Shown here: piece by piece, positions 36,508-48,251 of the stretch
How the letters are laid out: each line of letters starts with the position of its first letter
Numbering within the stretch: position 1 is the first letter of the stretch
Assembly: GCF_019334305.1 (NCBI RefSeq)
Contig: NZ_JAHWGH010000018.1
Span: 258,009 to 322,008, forward strand
DNA length: 64,000 nt
Reading direction: 5' to 3'
Origin: Rossellomorea orangium
GTDB lineage: Bacteria; Bacillota; Bacilli; Bacillales; Bacillaceae_B
Notes under the pieces: model-generated
Databases searched by the model: none
The model's input: only the letters and a program-made list of their open reading frames with translations
Told to the model about the DNA's origin: nothing
Made by a program: the position numbers and the translations under genes

Positions 36508-37410
36508 TTAGTGGGTTTTACATTTATCGAGGATACCCTCTTCTTTCAGTACCTTGATCAATGTTTCTCCCATATCTGATGGTGTCGGAGCCACTTGGAT
36601 TCCACATTCATTCATCACACGGATTTTCTCATCAGCCGTTCCTTTACCTCCTGAAATAATCGCACCGGCATGGCCCATACGCTTCCCTGGAGGTGCCGTA
36701 CGTCCACCGATGAATCCTACTACAGGCTTGGTCATATTGGCTTTGATCCACTCAGCTGCTTCTTCTTCAGCTGTACCGCCGATTTCACCAATCATGATGA
36801 CCGCATACGTATCTTCGTCTTCATTGAAAGCTTTCAATACATCGATAAAGTCTGTTCCATTTACAGGATCTCCACCGATACCTACTGCCGTAGACTGTCC
36901 GATTCCAGCTTGTGAAAGTTGGTGTACGGCTTCATACGTCAGTGTACCAGAACGGGAAACAACCCCAACGTGACCTTTTGTATGGATGTAGCCAGGCATG
37001 ATCCCGATTTTACACTCGTCAGGAGTGATGACTCCGGGACAGTTCGGCCCGACAAGGCGTGTTTTCTTACCTTCCATATAACGTTTAACCTTTACCATAT
37101 CCAGTACTGGGATATGCTCTGTGATACAAATAGCCAAATCAAGCTCGGCATCTACCGCTTCCATGATTGCATCTGCTGCAAATGGTGCAGGAACATAAAT
37201 GACGGAAGCATTTACGCCAGTTGCTTTTTTTGCTTCTTCAACAGTATTGAAGACAGGTACGCCTTCAACCTCTGTTCCGCCTTTTCCAGGTGTAACACCT
37301 GCCACGATCTGTGTACCGTATTCAAGCATTTGCTTTGTGTGGAAAAGAGCTGTTGATCCTGTAATTCCTTGTACAACAACCTTGGTATCTTTATTAATAA
37401 ATACGCTCAT
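36508..37410 (-). CDS. sucD: Succinyl-CoA synthetase alpha subunit
   Basis: TCA cycle subunit of 300 residues. The CoA-binding Rossmann domain opens with [21 protein letters not shown]. The active-site histidine that carries phosphate lies in [21 protein letters not shown]. With sucC it makes ATP (or GTP) while turning succinyl-CoA to succinate. It follows sucC by 16 bases and ends in a strong terminator. Confidence 0.97.
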   Translation of the reverse strand: MSVFINKDTKVVVQGITGSTALFHTKQMLEYGTQIVAGVTPGKGGTEVEGVPVFNTVEEAKKATGVNASVIYVPAPFAADAIMEAVDAELDLAICITEHIPVLDMVKVKRYMEGKKTRLVGPNCPGVITPDECKIGIMPGYIHTKGHVGVVSRSGTLTYEAVHQLSQAGIGQSTAVGIGGDPVNGTDFIDVLKAFNEDEDTYAVIMIGEIGGTAEEEAAEWIKANMTKPVVGFIGGRTAPPGKRMGHAGAIISGGKGTADEKIRVMNECGIQVAPTPSDMGETLIKVLKEEGILDKCKTH

Positions 37411-37426
37411 TAGTCCCCCGCCTTTC

Positions 37427-38587
37427 TCAGCCTACTTGCTCAACGATTTTTTGTGCGCCGTCTGCCATGGATTCAGCTGCAATAATATTCAATCCTGATT
37501 GATTCAGGATTTCTTTTCCTAAATCGACATTCGTACCTTCAAGACGTACGACAAGAGGTACTTGAAGCCCGATTTGCTTAGCTGCTTCTACTACACCTGT
37601 TGCAATCACGTCACATTTCATGATTCCACCGAAGATATTCACGAAAATACCTTTAACGTTTTCATCAGAAAGGATGATTTTGAATGCTTCCGTTACCTTT
37701 TCTGCTGTGGCACCGCCCCCAACATCAAGGAAGTTAGCGGGATCTCCGCCATAATGCTTCACGATGTCCATCGTAGCCATGGCAAGACCTGCACCATTAA
37801 CCATACAGCCGATATTACCGTCGAGGGAAATATAGCTCAGGTCATATTTAGATGCTTCGATTTCTTTTGCATCTTCTTCTTCAAGATCGCGTAATTCAAT
37901 AACATCTTTTTGACGGTATAATGCATTTGAATCGAAGTTGAACTTCGCATCTAGTGCCATTACGTCTCCGTCACCCGTTACAACTAATGGATTGATCTCA
38001 ACAATCGAAGCATCCTTTTGGATGTAAACATTATAAAGACCCATCATGAACTTTGCTGCTTTCCCAACAAGTTTTTGAGGAATATTGATATTGAAAGCAA
38101 TGCGTCTCGCTTGGAAACCTGTTAATCCAACTACTGGATCAATGTACTCTTTAAAGATTTTTTCAGGTGTTTCTTCTGCTACTTCTTCGATTTCTGTACC
38201 GCCTTCTTCTGAAGCCATAAGGACAACCTGGGAAGTCGCACGATCGAGTACCAGACCTACATAATATTCTTTCTTGATATCACAGCCTTCTTCGATAAGT
38301 AAGCGCTTTACTTCCTTACCTTCAGGACCAGTTTGGTGAGTTACTAAAGTTTTACCGATTAACTCATCTGCATATGTACGCACTTCGTCAAGGCTTTTAG
38401 CGATTTTAACTCCGCCAGCTTTACCTCGACCACCTGCATGGATTTGGGCTTTAACTACATACACGCTGGAATCTAACGTCTTCGCCGCTTCTACTGCTTC
38501 TTCAGCTGTAAAAGCCACTTTACCATTTGGTACGGACACCCCGTAATTTCTGAGGATTTCTTTACCTTGATATTCATGGATATTCAT
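37427..38587 (-). CDS. sucC: Succinyl-CoA synthetase beta subunit
   Basis: ATP-grasp subunit of 386 residues beginning [16 protein letters not shown], with GGAGG eight bases before the ATG; a longer reading through the promoter is not real. [15 protein letters not shown] is the nucleotide-binding block, and [18 protein letters not shown] with [13 protein letters not shown] the C-terminal signature. A promoter with a cre-like site lies directly upstream, so the sucCD pair is an operon of its own. Confidence 0.97.
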   Translation of the reverse strand: MNIHEYQGKEILRNYGVSVPNGKVAFTAEEAVEAAKTLDSSVYVVKAQIHAGGRGKAGGVKIAKSLDEVRTYADELIGKTLVTHQTGPEGKEVKRLLIEEGCDIKKEYYVGLVLDRATSQVVLMASEEGGTEIEEVAEETPEKIFKEYIDPVVGLTGFQARRIAFNINIPQKLVGKAAKFMMGLYNVYIQKDASIVEINPLVVTGDGDVMALDAKFNFDSNALYRQKDVIELRDLEEEDAKEIEASKYDLSYISLDGNIGCMVNGAGLAMATMDIVKHYGGDPANFLDVGGGATAEKVTEAFKIILSDENVKGIFVNIFGGIMKCDVIATGVVEAAKQIGLQVPLVVRLEGTNVDLGKEILNQSGLNIIAAESMADGAQKIVEQVG

Positions 38588-38619
38588 TTTCCATCCTCCT
38601 ATCAAACTCTTCAAAAAAT

Positions 38620-38633
38620 AGACTGCGCTTTCA
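38620..38633. promoter_or_regulatory. cre-like site at the sucCD start point
   Basis: TGAAAGCGCAGTCT on the minus strand matches 10 of 12 fixed positions of the CcpA site TGWAANCGNTNWCA. It begins at the last base of the -10 box and covers the predicted start point, a position where CcpA would repress. Confidence 0.4.
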
Positions 38634-38661
38634 TTGTATAAAATGACAGTATATATGTCTA
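38633..38661 (-). promoter_or_regulatory. Sigma-A promoter for sucCD
   Basis: TAGACA, 17 bases, TACAAT on the minus strand; one mismatch in each box. Start point near 38626, leader of about 40 bases to sucC. Confidence 0.7.
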
Positions 38662-38836
38662 CCATTATGCTAAAAATATTATATTAATTTAAAAATTCTG
38701 AACATATTTTGATAGTATTCGTCCTCATCACGCCATGTTTCTTGAGGGTAACGCCCATAAATTATTATACTCAAAAAATATATTTTACATTTCGAACTAT
38801 TGAATTCATATATTAAATACAGGGAAAAACCATTAT

Positions 38837-39118
38837 TTATTCCTTTTTGGATATACCTCTGTCCAAACGATAGATGAATGCAAAGACTTCTGCCACTGCC
38901 CCGTATAATTCCTCCGGGATCGATTCACCGATATCCAGGTTCCCGAGCAGGGACAGAAGGCTCTTATCTTCTTGTACAGGTACACCATGCTCAGCCGCTT
39001 TTGAAAGAATGTTGTCAGCAATCATGCCTTTTCCTTTTGCTACGACTTTTGGAGCAGACCCATGATGCTGATTATACCCTAATGCGATTGCTTCTCTCCG
39101 CTCGTGCCGGCTTTTCAT
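38837..39118 (-). CDS. ylqH: FlhB C-terminal domain-like protein YlqH
   Basis: Protein of 93 residues that looks like a free-standing copy of the FlhB cytoplasmic segment after its NPTH cleavage site. EAIALGYNQHHGSAPKVVAKGKGMIADNI lines up with FAIALKYDENKMDAPYVVAKGVDYLAQKI of FlhB in this window, and SIPEELYGAVAEVFAFIYRLDR with AVPEEFFKAVAEILAYVYRIKN. It lacks the NPTH motif and membrane helices. It overlaps ylqG by four bases, so the two are co-translated. A role in export switching is inference. Confidence 0.9.
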   Translation of the reverse strand: MKSRHERREAIALGYNQHHGSAPKVVAKGKGMIADNILSKAAEHGVPVQEDKSLLSLLGNLDIGESIPEELYGAVAEVFAFIYRLDRGISKKE

Positions 39119-40878
39119 ATTTTCACATCAACTCCGGAAAATGTTCGATTAGACTCATCACTTAAGATTTTATCTGATAGATTTGCATGTTTATCAGGGG
39201 CCTTCACCTTTAGGGTCGAAAACTGATAGTCAAGCTTATCCAGTCCTTCCTTCAACTCTGGAATGAATGATTGTGACAAAGCTTCGATCCCAGGGTGGTC
39301 ATTCCAAATAGTTAGGGAAATCACACGATTTTGAACCTGCATATCGATCAATGTTTCATTGATTCCCTCCAGGTTCAAATAGAATAATACACGGCAGTAG
39401 TCCCCATCTATTACCCCCTTCTCTTTTTCTTTTCCTGTCCACTGTAATGTGATATCCGTGTTTCGCCCAAACAGATACAGTGGAAATTGTTGCACGATTG
39501 TCAGAAACGGAGATTGGTCCTGGGATTGAAGCACCTGATGGTTCATTTTCAGAACAATGTCATCTGCTAATTGGCGGATGTCTGGTGCAGAGTGATGCAG
39601 GCTTAGCCCAATGAGATGCTCCTTGAGTGTCTGACCCTGGATCTCATATCCTTTATGAAACTGAGCTTCATAGTTGATCCCGAAATCACCAATCACCCTT
39701 TTCAATACTTTAGCCAATTCTTCTCCCTTGAGTTGTTGAGTGAGTTCTAATACCGTTTGGTGATGAAGCTGTTGAAAGATCTTCTCCTGATTGGACGAAG
39801 GGACACGCCCTCCCCACATTTCTTCAAGTCTGGTCAGATTCTTCTCCAACAGATTCTCCTTTCCCGCCAATTTGACAAGCTGTTTTGCCGCTGATTCGGA
39901 AGCACCATCTTTGTTTCCCGTCAGTGTGTTCAACCATTTTTCAACAAGGGAGTCAGCTGCTTTTTGGGATTCCGGCCTGCTGCCAATCTTCGCTGAAATC
40001 TGATTCAGTTCATTCCGAAGATTCTCAGTTGAACGATTTTGGGGTGAAGTGCCTTGTAAAAGCTCTCCATCTCGCTTTCCTTCTGAAGTTTTCCCTTCCA
40101 GAATCATCCCTGTTAACCCTTCCTTCCATTGATGCATGAATGTTTCATTCGAAAAGAATCCAAGGGTCTTCAATAAATCAAAATGGCCCAATCGGTTTGA
40201 AAAGGTTTGGGAAGAATCTGCTAACCCAGTCAAGGCTTTGATGACAAGGTTTTCGGATATGATCATCCTTATAGGTTGCTGAAGCTTTTGAAGCAAATGA
40301 AGAGTGCCTGCATCCCTCCCTGTTTCCCTCAACTTTGAAGAGAGTGTGTCCAACATGGAAATGAAATCACCCTTTTCTCCGGATTTCATTGAAGAAAATA
40401 TCCTGTCTGTAAACGGTAAATTCCTTTTTGCCATTTCAACAATTATCTTGATGTTAAGAGATGCCTCTTTGCCATTGACATACTTCTCTGCAAATAGAAG
40501 CATTTCTTTATGAATGGGTATCTTATTCTTCACAAGCTCCATCACTAATGAAGTCATTTCTTTCTCTTTGGTCGAAATGGATAGATGATGTAAGAGTTTG
40601 GATGCAATACTCTCCCCATCTTCATTTTGAGATGGTATCAACTTGAGGCTTATCCCACTCTCCGTTTGCTTCACCTCCACCCAGTACCGCTCTCCTTCTT
40701 TCAAAGGAGCTTCGAGTTTTGCCACAAAACGCTGACCATTAGCAGATACTTCTGCAGAATCATTACCCAATAGCTTATGTACTTTTATATTTAATACCTT
40801 TCCTTCTTGTAATGAAAATGGTTTCCCGCCCGCAGTGGGGAGTGGCTGACTGCCTGCAGGACCATGAATGTGGGTCAT
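39115..40878 (-). CDS. ylqG: FliK-like protein YlqG
   Basis: Protein of 587 residues, mostly helical, with no signal peptide or membrane helix. The C-terminal 110 or so residues (VLFYLNLEGINETLIDMQVQNRVISLTIWNDHPGIEALSQSFIPELKEGLDKLDYQFSTLKV) resemble the FliK C-terminal switch domain. I start at the ATG with AGGGGG nine bases upstream; seven codons further upstream is possible. Its pairing with a FlhB-C-like gene mirrors the FliK-FlhB partnership. B. subtilis has the same pair at the same place. Confidence 0.85.
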   Translation of the reverse strand: MTHIHGPAGSQPLPTAGGKPFSLQEGKVLNIKVHKLLGNDSAEVSANGQRFVAKLEAPLKEGERYWVEVKQTESGISLKLIPSQNEDGESIASKLLHHLSISTKEKEMTSLVMELVKNKIPIHKEMLLFAEKYVNGKEASLNIKIIVEMAKRNLPFTDRIFSSMKSGEKGDFISMLDTLSSKLRETGRDAGTLHLLQKLQQPIRMIISENLVIKALTGLADSSQTFSNRLGHFDLLKTLGFFSNETFMHQWKEGLTGMILEGKTSEGKRDGELLQGTSPQNRSTENLRNELNQISAKIGSRPESQKAADSLVEKWLNTLTGNKDGASESAAKQLVKLAGKENLLEKNLTRLEEMWGGRVPSSNQEKIFQQLHHQTVLELTQQLKGEELAKVLKRVIGDFGINYEAQFHKGYEIQGQTLKEHLIGLSLHHSAPDIRQLADDIVLKMNHQVLQSQDQSPFLTIVQQFPLYLFGRNTDITLQWTGKEKEKGVIDGDYCRVLFYLNLEGINETLIDMQVQNRVISLTIWNDHPGIEALSQSFIPELKEGLDKLDYQFSTLKVKAPDKHANLSDKILSDESNRTFSGVDVKI

Positions 40879-41002
40879 CTTTCTATCCCCCTGTCCCATG
40901 ATTTAGTCGTAATACTGGAACTCATCCTTTTATATTTGGCTGTTTAAAAGCGCTGGGTGACAGAGCTTAGCGAGATTCTGTTTTCAAACGGATCATCTCT
41001 AC

Positions 41003-41021
41003 GAAATACGCTTTGTATTTC
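41003..41021. repeat. Inverted repeat after rnhB
   Basis: GAAATAC-GCTTT-GTATTTC, perfect seven-base arms, 12 bases downstream of the rnhB stop codon. No T run follows on the minus strand, so it is a poor terminator and might protect the transcript 3' end. Confidence 0.4.
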
Positions 41022-41032
41022 CATTTTGTCAC

Positions 41033-41815
41033 TTAATGACCGGAGTGAAGAATCTCTTTTACTGGTGCAAAGCTTTTTCGATGAAGAGGTGTGACACCTA
41101 ATTGCTCCAATCCGATTAAATGGTCTTTTGTTCCATAGCCTGCATTTTTCTCGAAAGCATAGCCGGGATATTTCAGAGCATATTCCTTCATCATCCGGTC
41201 CCTTGTTACTTTGGCGATAATCGAAGCTGCAGCAATGGAAATGCTTTTCGCGTCTCCTTTAATGATTGACTGACTCGGATATGGTGATTGAATTTTCATT
41301 GCATCAATCAATAAATAATCAGGCTCAACCGGCAGCTCCACGATTGCTTCATTCATCGCCTTTTTCGTCGCTTGATAAATATTGATGGAATCAATCTCTT
41401 CAGCATGAACCATACCTATGCCAATTGATATGGCGTGCTTTTGGATATATTCATAATACTCTTCTCTTTTCGCCTCTGAGAGCTTCTTGCTATCATTCAA
41501 CCCCGCCAAATAGAAGTTAGATGGCAGGATGACGGCTGCCGTGACGACCGGCCCTGCAAGCGGTCCCCTCCCCACCTCGTCTATACCTGCGATATGGGTA
41601 AAGCCCTGTTGGCGAAGCTCCGTTTCGTACCGTGTGAGAATATCGAATTCTTCTTTCTCCTTTTCCTGCTTCATCCGTTCCCGATCTAGCTGCATCAGAA
41701 GTTTCTGAACCCCTTTTCTATCATCCTGTTTCAATTCCTCCAAAATCGGATCAGAATCAGACAGTGTCCCGATCAATTCTTTTACCTCTTTGATCGTTCT
41801 ATGTACTTTCGTCAC
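41033..41815 (-). CDS. rnhB: Ribonuclease HII
   Basis: Enzyme of 260 residues that cuts RNA at single ribonucleotides or primers in DNA. The RNase HII core has the catalytic block HIAGIDEVGRGPLAGPVVTAAVIL with its Asp and Glu, DSKKLSEAKRE, and DYLLIDAM. The N-terminal 70 residues form the helical extension seen in Bacillus RnhB. The start is GTG with GAGGAGG eight bases upstream. It is preceded by the rbgA terminator. Confidence 0.96.
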   Translation of the reverse strand: MTKVHRTIKEVKELIGTLSDSDPILEELKQDDRKGVQKLLMQLDRERMKQEKEKEEFDILTRYETELRQQGFTHIAGIDEVGRGPLAGPVVTAAVILPSNFYLAGLNDSKKLSEAKREEYYEYIQKHAISIGIGMVHAEEIDSINIYQATKKAMNEAIVELPVEPDYLLIDAMKIQSPYPSQSIIKGDAKSISIAAASIIAKVTRDRMMKEYALKYPGYAFEKNAGYGTKDHLIGLEQLGVTPLHRKSFAPVKEILHSGH

Positions 41816-41850
41816 GTTTCTTCCTCCTCGTATATATCGGATAATCCCTG

Positions 41851-41903
41851 CAAAAATAAAGAGGCTGTGTAAAAGAGATTCGTCCCTTTATCCAGCCTCT
41901 TTT
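41851..41903 (-). terminator. Terminator after rbgA
   Basis: Perfect ten-base stem AAAGAGGCTG/CAGCCTCTTT with a 25-base loop and TTATTTTTG on the minus strand, starting just after the rbgA stop codon. Confidence 0.85.
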
Positions 41904-41905
41904 CG

Positions 41906-42772
41906 TTATTCATCATGCTGCTCAGTTTCACCAATGAAATCAAACGTCATGGGTCCTAATTGTACATTCCGGATATCCCTGACGATAATTTCAGACGTCT
42001 TGTCATAATTCACTTCTCCGCCTGCCATCAGACAGCCCCGTTTTGCCCCGATCTTATCGAAGCTATCCACAACCTCTTCCGATATCCCATCGAGGCCGTA
42101 ACGCTCTTCCAGTCGCTCAGGATAGTGTTCTGCAAGAAAGCGCAAACCATATACAGCTATATCCTGTAAGTTCAGGATCGTATCCTTGATTGCACCTGTT
42201 AACGCCAGTTTATAACCAACCTTTGGATCTTCAAACTTCGGCCACAGTATCCCCGGAGTGTCAAGCAATTCCAGCTCTTTACCGACTTTGATCCATTGCT
42301 GGGCTTTTGTAACTCCTGGGGTATTTCCGGTTTTCGCAATATTTTTCTTCGCCAACCTGTTGATTAATGTAGATTTCCCTACATTAGGAATCCCCACTAT
42401 CATCGCCCTGATGGCACGTGGTCTCATCCCCCTCGACTTCATGCGGTCGAATTTATCTTTCAGGATTTCTTTAGCTGCCTGCACGATGACTTGAAGGCCT
42501 TTGCCTGCCTGTGCGTTTACCGAAAGGGCAGTGACACCCTGTTCATTGAAGTAGGCAATCCACTCTTTCGTCCTCTTAGGGTCAGCCATATCCGCTTTGT
42601 TTAATAAGACGAGTCGCGGCTTTTGACCGATAATTTCTTCAATCATCGGATTTCTTGATGATAATGGAATTCTTGCGTCTACTAATTCAATTACAATGTC
42701 TACAAGCTTTAATTTCTCAGTAACTTGCCTACGAGCTTTAGCCATATGCCCTGGAAACCATTGTATTGTCAT
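41906..42772 (-). CDS. rbgA: Ribosome biogenesis GTPase RbgA (YlqF)
   Basis: Circularly permuted GTPase of 288 residues needed for a late step of 50S assembly. The motif order is G4 (NKADMAD) first, then G1 ([14 protein letters not shown]), then G3 (DTPGILWP), which defines the YlqF class. The N-terminus [15 protein letters not shown] is the family mark. It follows lepB by 28 bases, and close proximity to rplS fits the shared role in the large subunit. Confidence 0.97.
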   Translation of the reverse strand: MTIQWFPGHMAKARRQVTEKLKLVDIVIELVDARIPLSSRNPMIEEIIGQKPRLVLLNKADMADPKRTKEWIAYFNEQGVTALSVNAQAGKGLQVIVQAAKEILKDKFDRMKSRGMRPRAIRAMIVGIPNVGKSTLINRLAKKNIAKTGNTPGVTKAQQWIKVGKELELLDTPGILWPKFEDPKVGYKLALTGAIKDTILNLQDIAVYGLRFLAEHYPERLEERYGLDGISEEVVDSFDKIGAKRGCLMAGGEVNYDKTSEIIVRDIRNVQLGPMTFDFIGETEQHDE

Positions 42773-42800
42773 ATGACCACCTCCAAACGACTTTTTTCTA

Positions 42801-43340
42801 TTATTTCACCAAACCGAAATCTTTAACAGGCCAATAGATCACTTTTGTGTCCCCGATCACTTCATCCGTCGAAACCGTTCCGATATGGCGACTATCCTTA
42901 CTGAATCGACGATTATCACCCATCACAAAGATTTCCCCATCCGGAACCGTTTCTTCACCGGTAATATCCTTCAACGTGAAATCTTCGGTTAAGACACCAC
43001 CGTTCAATTGGTCTTTGTATTCTTGTAAATATGGTTCAGCATAAGCTTTTCCATTAATATATAGTGTATCATTTTTATATTCTACCTTATCTCCCGGCAA
43101 TCCAATGACACGCTTGATATAGTCCTTGTGTTCAGGCGCATGGAATACAACGATATCGAATCTCTCGGGCTCGCCAAGTTTACTTACAATCATTCGATCA
43201 CCATTATGTAAAGTAGGCATCATAGATAAACCATCAACCACTATAGGTGCAAATAAGAAGAATCTGATAATAGCAGCCAAACCTACTGCAATCAACAGTG
43301 CCTTCATCCACTCCCACCACTCGTTTTTCTCCTTAACCAC
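42801..43340 (-). CDS. lepB: Type I signal peptidase
   Basis: Membrane-bound Sip-type signal peptidase of 179 residues. One N-terminal transmembrane helix precedes the catalytic Ser39 ([11 protein letters not shown]) and Lys76 ([12 protein letters not shown]); [16 protein letters not shown] is the C-terminal box. I choose a GTG start with GGTGG seven bases upstream; a TTG five codons earlier lacks a good site. It sits between rplS and rbgA, a place where B. subtilis 168, to my recollection, has no signal peptidase gene. Confidence 0.93.
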   Translation of the reverse strand: MVKEKNEWWEWMKALLIAVGLAAIIRFFLFAPIVVDGLSMMPTLHNGDRMIVSKLGEPERFDIVVFHAPEHKDYIKRVIGLPGDKVEYKNDTLYINGKAYAEPYLQEYKDQLNGGVLTEDFTLKDITGEETVPDGEIFVMGDNRRFSKDSRHIGTVSTDEVIGDTKVIYWPVKDFGLVK

Positions 43341-43473
43341 ATCTCCACCACCCAAAATATTTTCTATCTTTTTCTATTCTACTAGAAATCCTTCTAATTC
43401 TCATTAAAAAAAGGTGGTTTCCCTAAATTAGTCTTGATTCTCCCTTAAGCCCAATATGACGAAAGGTTTTAGG

Positions 43474-43507
43474 AAAAGGAAAAGGAGCTTGTCTCCAAGC
43501 TCCTTTT
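43474..43507 (-). terminator. Terminator after rplS
   Basis: Perfect 12-base stem AAAAGGAGCTTG/CAAGCTCCTTTT with a four-base loop, ten bases after the rplS stop codon and followed by CCTTTTCC. It is nearly symmetrical and could act on both strands. Confidence 0.88.
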
Positions 43508-43516
43508 CTTACGTTC

Positions 43517-43861
43517 TTATCGAATTTCTTTAATACGAGCCGCTTTACCACGTAGATTACGTAGGTAGTAAAGTTTCGCACGACGGACTTTACCGCGACG
43601 AATAACTTCTAACTTAGCGATCTTTGGTGTGTGTACTGGGAAAGTACGCTCAACACCAACACCGTAAGAAATTTTACGAACCGTAAATGTTTCGCTGATA
43701 CCGCCACCGCGGCGTTTGATTACTACTCCTTCGTATACCTGAATACGTTCACGAGTACCCTCAACGATGTTAACGTGTACACGTACTGTATCACCAGGAC
43801 GGAAAGATGGTAGATCAGAGCGAAGTTGTTCTTTCGTAATATCTTCGATTAATTTGTGCAT
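43517..43861 (-). CDS. rplS: Large ribosomal subunit protein bL19
   Basis: Protein of 114 residues located at the 30S-50S interface. [32 protein letters not shown] and [17 protein letters not shown] are the L19 signature. The ATG has AAGGAG nine bases upstream. It has its own promoter and a leader of about 100 bases, and ends in a terminator, so it is a single-gene unit. Confidence 0.98.
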   Translation of the reverse strand: MHKLIEDITKEQLRSDLPSFRPGDTVRVHVNIVEGTRERIQVYEGVVIKRRGGGISETFTVRKISYGVGVERTFPVHTPKIAKLEVIRRGKVRRAKLYYLRNLRGKAARIKEIR

Positions 43862-43958
43862 CTTTTTCAACTCCTTCCAACAGATGCTCTTACAAAAGCG
43901 ATAGATTGCAGCGGAACATCGGGATCAATGACTCTGGGAACTAACTCCTCAAGCCACA
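43862..43958 (-). ncRNA. rplS leader, probable L19 leader
   Basis: About 97 transcribed bases between the rplS promoter and its ribosome binding site, with short complementary blocks (e.g. GGAACATCGGGATC near GATCCCGATGTTCC-type pairing is not perfect). Bacillaceae carry a known autoregulatory L19 leader here. I place it by position; I did not verify the fold. Confidence 0.45.
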
Positions 43959-43964
43959 AAGAAT

Positions 43965-43993
43965 ATAATATCATATGGGCATGCAGGATGCAA
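43965..43993 (-). promoter_or_regulatory. Sigma-A promoter for rplS
   Basis: TTGCAT, 17 bases, TATTAT on the minus strand, in the gap after trmD. Start point near 43958. Confidence 0.8.
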
Positions 43994-43997
43994 GAGT

Positions 43998-44735
43998 CTA
44001 TTTAGACTTTCTCCATTCTTCAATCCATGCCTTCTGCTCATCTGAAAGTGTATAACTCTCCAATAAATCGGGTCTTCTCTCGAAGGTTCTCCTCAGGCTT
44101 TCTTTCTCTCTCCATTCCTCTATCAGGCGATGGTTTCCGGAAATCAATTCGCCTGGTACCTTCATTCCTCTGAAATCGGCTGGACGGGTGTAATGAGGGT
44201 GCTCCAGTAGCCCTGACGAGAATGAATCCAGTATAGGGGAATCCTCGTTCCCCAGAACCCCTGGAAGAAGGCGTACAACGCTGTCGATGACCACCATGGC
44301 CCCAAGCTCCCCACCCGTGAGTACATAATCTCCGATGGATATTTCGTCTGTCACAACATGCTCCCTGATTCGTTCATCATAGCCTTCATAATGACCACAA
44401 ATAAACACGAGGTGATCTTCTTTCGCAAGCTCCTCTGCCTTTTTCTGGGTATAGCGTTCTCCCTGTGGGCACATGAGGATGACTCTTGGCTTTAATTTTT
44501 CTTCTTTCTTCAACGCCTCAACTGCATCAAATATCGGCTGAGGCTTCAAGACCATACCGGCTCCCCCGCCGTAGGGATAATCATCTACCTGATTGTGTTT
44601 GTTATCCGCGTACTCACGGAAGTTAATCACATTATATGAAACGGCTTCTTTTTCAGTAGCTTTTTTTAAAATTGAGTCACCGAAGATACCTTCAAACATT
44701 CCTGGGAATAGGGACAGGACATCAATTCTCATCAT
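43998..44735 (-). CDS. trmD: tRNA (guanine-37-N1)-methyltransferase
   Basis: SPOUT-class enzyme of 245 residues that prevents +1 frameshifts. The knotted SAM-binding site is visible in [11 protein letters not shown] and [17 protein letters not shown], and [18 protein letters not shown] is the substrate loop. Its ATG overlaps the end of rimM by four bases. It is the last gene of the rpsP-khpA-ylqD-rimM-trmD series. Confidence 0.97.
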   Translation of the reverse strand: MMRIDVLSLFPGMFEGIFGDSILKKATEKEAVSYNVINFREYADNKHNQVDDYPYGGGAGMVLKPQPIFDAVEALKKEEKLKPRVILMCPQGERYTQKKAEELAKEDHLVFICGHYEGYDERIREHVVTDEISIGDYVLTGGELGAMVVIDSVVRLLPGVLGNEDSPILDSFSSGLLEHPHYTRPADFRGMKVPGELISGNHRLIEEWREKESLRRTFERRPDLLESYTLSDEQKAWIEEWRKSK

Positions 44736-45250
44736 GATAATAGACCTTCCATCGGTTCAATGGTTATGAGCTGCTCCTCGATATCGACACTGATCACAAT
44801 ATCCTCTATGTATGGGATAAGGTACTCTTTTCCCCTCTCTCCCTTTACTACCCATACATCGTTCGCCCCCGGACTCAGGATCTCTTTGACGGTACCCAGA
44901 TCTTCTCCTCCGGTCGTCACGACCTTACAGCCTACAATCTCGTGGAGATAGTATTCCCCTTCGCCAAGTTCCTGCAGCTGGTCTTCCTGAACCTTCAGAA
45001 TTCCTTCTTTGAACTTCTCAACCTCATTGATATTTTCAAAGCCTTCGAAGGTAAGTAAGTCAAAGCTTTTATGATTTCTGTGAGATTTGATCACAAGTTC
45101 GATTGGGTTTTGTCCTTTATTTTGGAACAAATAAAGGGTATTTCCTTTTTGATAACGTTCTTCAGGGAAATCGGTTGTGGAAACGACCTTTACCTCCCCT
45201 TTGACACCATGGGTATTGACAATCTTCCCTACATTAAACCACTTTTCCAT
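44732..45250 (-). CDS. rimM: Ribosome maturation factor RimM
   Basis: Protein of 172 residues that helps mature the 30S head by binding uS19. The N-terminal RimM domain ([19 protein letters not shown]) is followed by a PRC-barrel ([12 protein letters not shown] ... [15 protein letters not shown]). The ATG I chose has GAGGTG six bases upstream; longer readings run back into ylqD. It precedes trmD as in most bacteria. Confidence 0.96.
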   Translation of the reverse strand: MEKWFNVGKIVNTHGVKGEVKVVSTTDFPEERYQKGNTLYLFQNKGQNPIELVIKSHRNHKSFDLLTFEGFENINEVEKFKEGILKVQEDQLQELGEGEYYLHEIVGCKVVTTGGEDLGTVKEILSPGANDVWVVKGERGKEYLIPYIEDIVISVDIEEQLITIEPMEGLLS

Positions 45251-45267
45251 CGCATTCACCTCTTGCA

Positions 45268-45654
45268 TTAGCGTATTTCTTTCACGATACCATCTTCTAT
45301 TACTATCGTCTTTGAAAGGGTTTCTTCCTCCCAATTGTCACCAACTTGGATGTCCATCATACCTTGGACCTCCTTTTCCTTCAGCTCGCTTCCAATTGGC
45401 AGGATGTCCAGCTGTTCCATCTGAAAATCCAAAAGTTTGATTTTCTCAGCACGCTCATTTAATTCTCTTTCAAAATGCTGATTTAATTTAGTTGACGGGT
45501 ATTTCTTTCCCCTCTCAATTTTTTTCATTTCGAATTGCAGCTGGTCACTTTCCTTTTTCAAATGAAACTTCTGGTTTTCATATCGTCTCATCAGCAGGTC
45601 TTTACTCTTTTCAGTCAGAACCTGTTTAACTGTAATTGTATGTATCACTTTCAA
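45268..45654 (-). CDS. ylqD: YlqD family protein of unknown function
   Basis: Small, strongly charged protein of 128 residues. The middle (about 15-85) is a predicted coiled coil ([22 protein letters not shown] ...), followed by a short beta-rich end. The start is TTG with GGAGGAGGAAG just upstream. Conserved in Bacillus between ylqC and rimM; the context hints at translation, but I assign no function. Confidence 0.85.
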   Translation of the reverse strand: MKVIHTITVKQVLTEKSKDLLMRRYENQKFHLKKESDQLQFEMKKIERGKKYPSTKLNQHFERELNERAEKIKLLDFQMEQLDILPIGSELKEKEVQGMMDIQVGDNWEEETLSKTIVIEDGIVKEIR

Positions 45655-45791
45655 ACGTTCTTCCTCCTCCTTCTATTCACCCCTCACTGAAGTTGAGATC
45701 CTTAAGGGTGTTCTTAGGGGAGTGGCGGCTTGTATGAGGGCCTCATAACCCTCTTTTACTATCATACCATTGATTAGCAATATTCCCTATG

Positions 45792-45845
45792 AAAAAGGGG
45801 ACTGACGTCTTAAGGCTAATAAGTAACCTTTATGGGTCAGTCCCC
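45792..45845 (-). terminator. Terminator-like hairpin after khpA (family copy C)
   Basis: Perfect ten-base outer stem GGGGACTGAC/GTCAGTCCCC with an inner stem AAGGTTA/TAGCCTT, followed by TTTTTC on the minus strand. It should end or attenuate the rpsP-khpA transcript before ylqD. Confidence 0.8.
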
Positions 45846-45885
45846 TAATTCCTATAGATGGTGTCAGGAGCTTATGAAAGCATCC

Positions 45886-46119
45886 TCACTCCACTATCTC
45901 TAAAAAGATTTTCTTCTGTTGTGAAGATCCTGCTGCAGCGTATACCACAGTTCGAATCGATTTAGCTACTCTCCCTTGTTTCCCAATGACCTTTCCCATA
46001 TCCTCGGGATGAACGGATAACCTATAGGTTAAGCCGTTCGTTCCTTCATCCAAATCGACGCGGACAGCTTCAGGATGGTCCACCAAGGGTTTCACAATCG
46101 TTAGAATAAGATCTTTCAT
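45886..46119 (-). CDS. khpA: KH-domain RNA-binding protein KhpA (YlqC)
   Basis: Protein of 77 residues, essentially one KH domain with the RNA-contacting loop GKVIGKQGRVAKSI. KhpA pairs with KhpB (Jag) in RNA binding and cell-size control in other Firmicutes. It follows rpsP by 12 bases. Confidence 0.94.
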   Translation of the reverse strand: MKDLILTIVKPLVDHPEAVRVDLDEGTNGLTYRLSVHPEDMGKVIGKQGRVAKSIRTVVYAAAGSSQQKKIFLEIVE

Positions 46120-46131
46120 CGATCTAATCGA

Positions 46132-47866
<1,735 letters not shown>

Positions 47867-47878
47867 TCATGCCGCCTC

Positions 47879-48211
47879 CTAATCCAATATTTCAAGATCA
47901 TCAATGAGTTTTAAACAAAGAGAAGAATCGATTGATGGCTCTTCTATTTTTTGTCTTAATTGATCAAGAATCTCGTTGCGTTCCTGAAATTTATTAAATA
48001 ATAAAAGCTTTTCTTCGTACTCCTCAATCATGGCCTCTGTCCGCTTAATGTTATCGTACACTGCTTGCCGGCTAACATTATATTCCTCGGCGATTTCACC
48101 CAATGAGAAATCGTCCAGATAATAGAGGGACATGTAGCTTCTTTGCTTTGGAGTTAACAAAGACTGATAAAAATCGTAGAGATAATTCATTCTGGTCGTT
48201 TTCTCCAGCAC
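47879..48211 (-). CDS. ylxM: SRP-associated helix-turn-helix protein YlxM
   Basis: Protein of 110 residues with a sigma-region-4-like helix-turn-helix ([24 protein letters not shown], about residues 30-55) and a helical C-terminus. It is widely linked to ffh in Firmicutes and has been implicated in SRP function. The start is GTG with AGGAGGG upstream. It has a strong promoter, so ylxM-ffh is its own unit. Confidence 0.93.
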   Translation of the reverse strand: MLEKTTRMNYLYDFYQSLLTPKQRSYMSLYYLDDFSLGEIAEEYNVSRQAVYDNIKRTEAMIEEYEEKLLLFNKFQERNEILDQLRQKIEEPSIDSSLCLKLIDDLEILD

Positions 48212-48251
48212 GGATATCCCTCCTTGTTAAGTGAAAAACCTTTACATATGA

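Noticed and set aside
45740-45756. Palindrome TATGAGGGCCTCATA near ylqD as an operator
   Set aside because: Short, without a promoter around it and without a second copy; may be chance.
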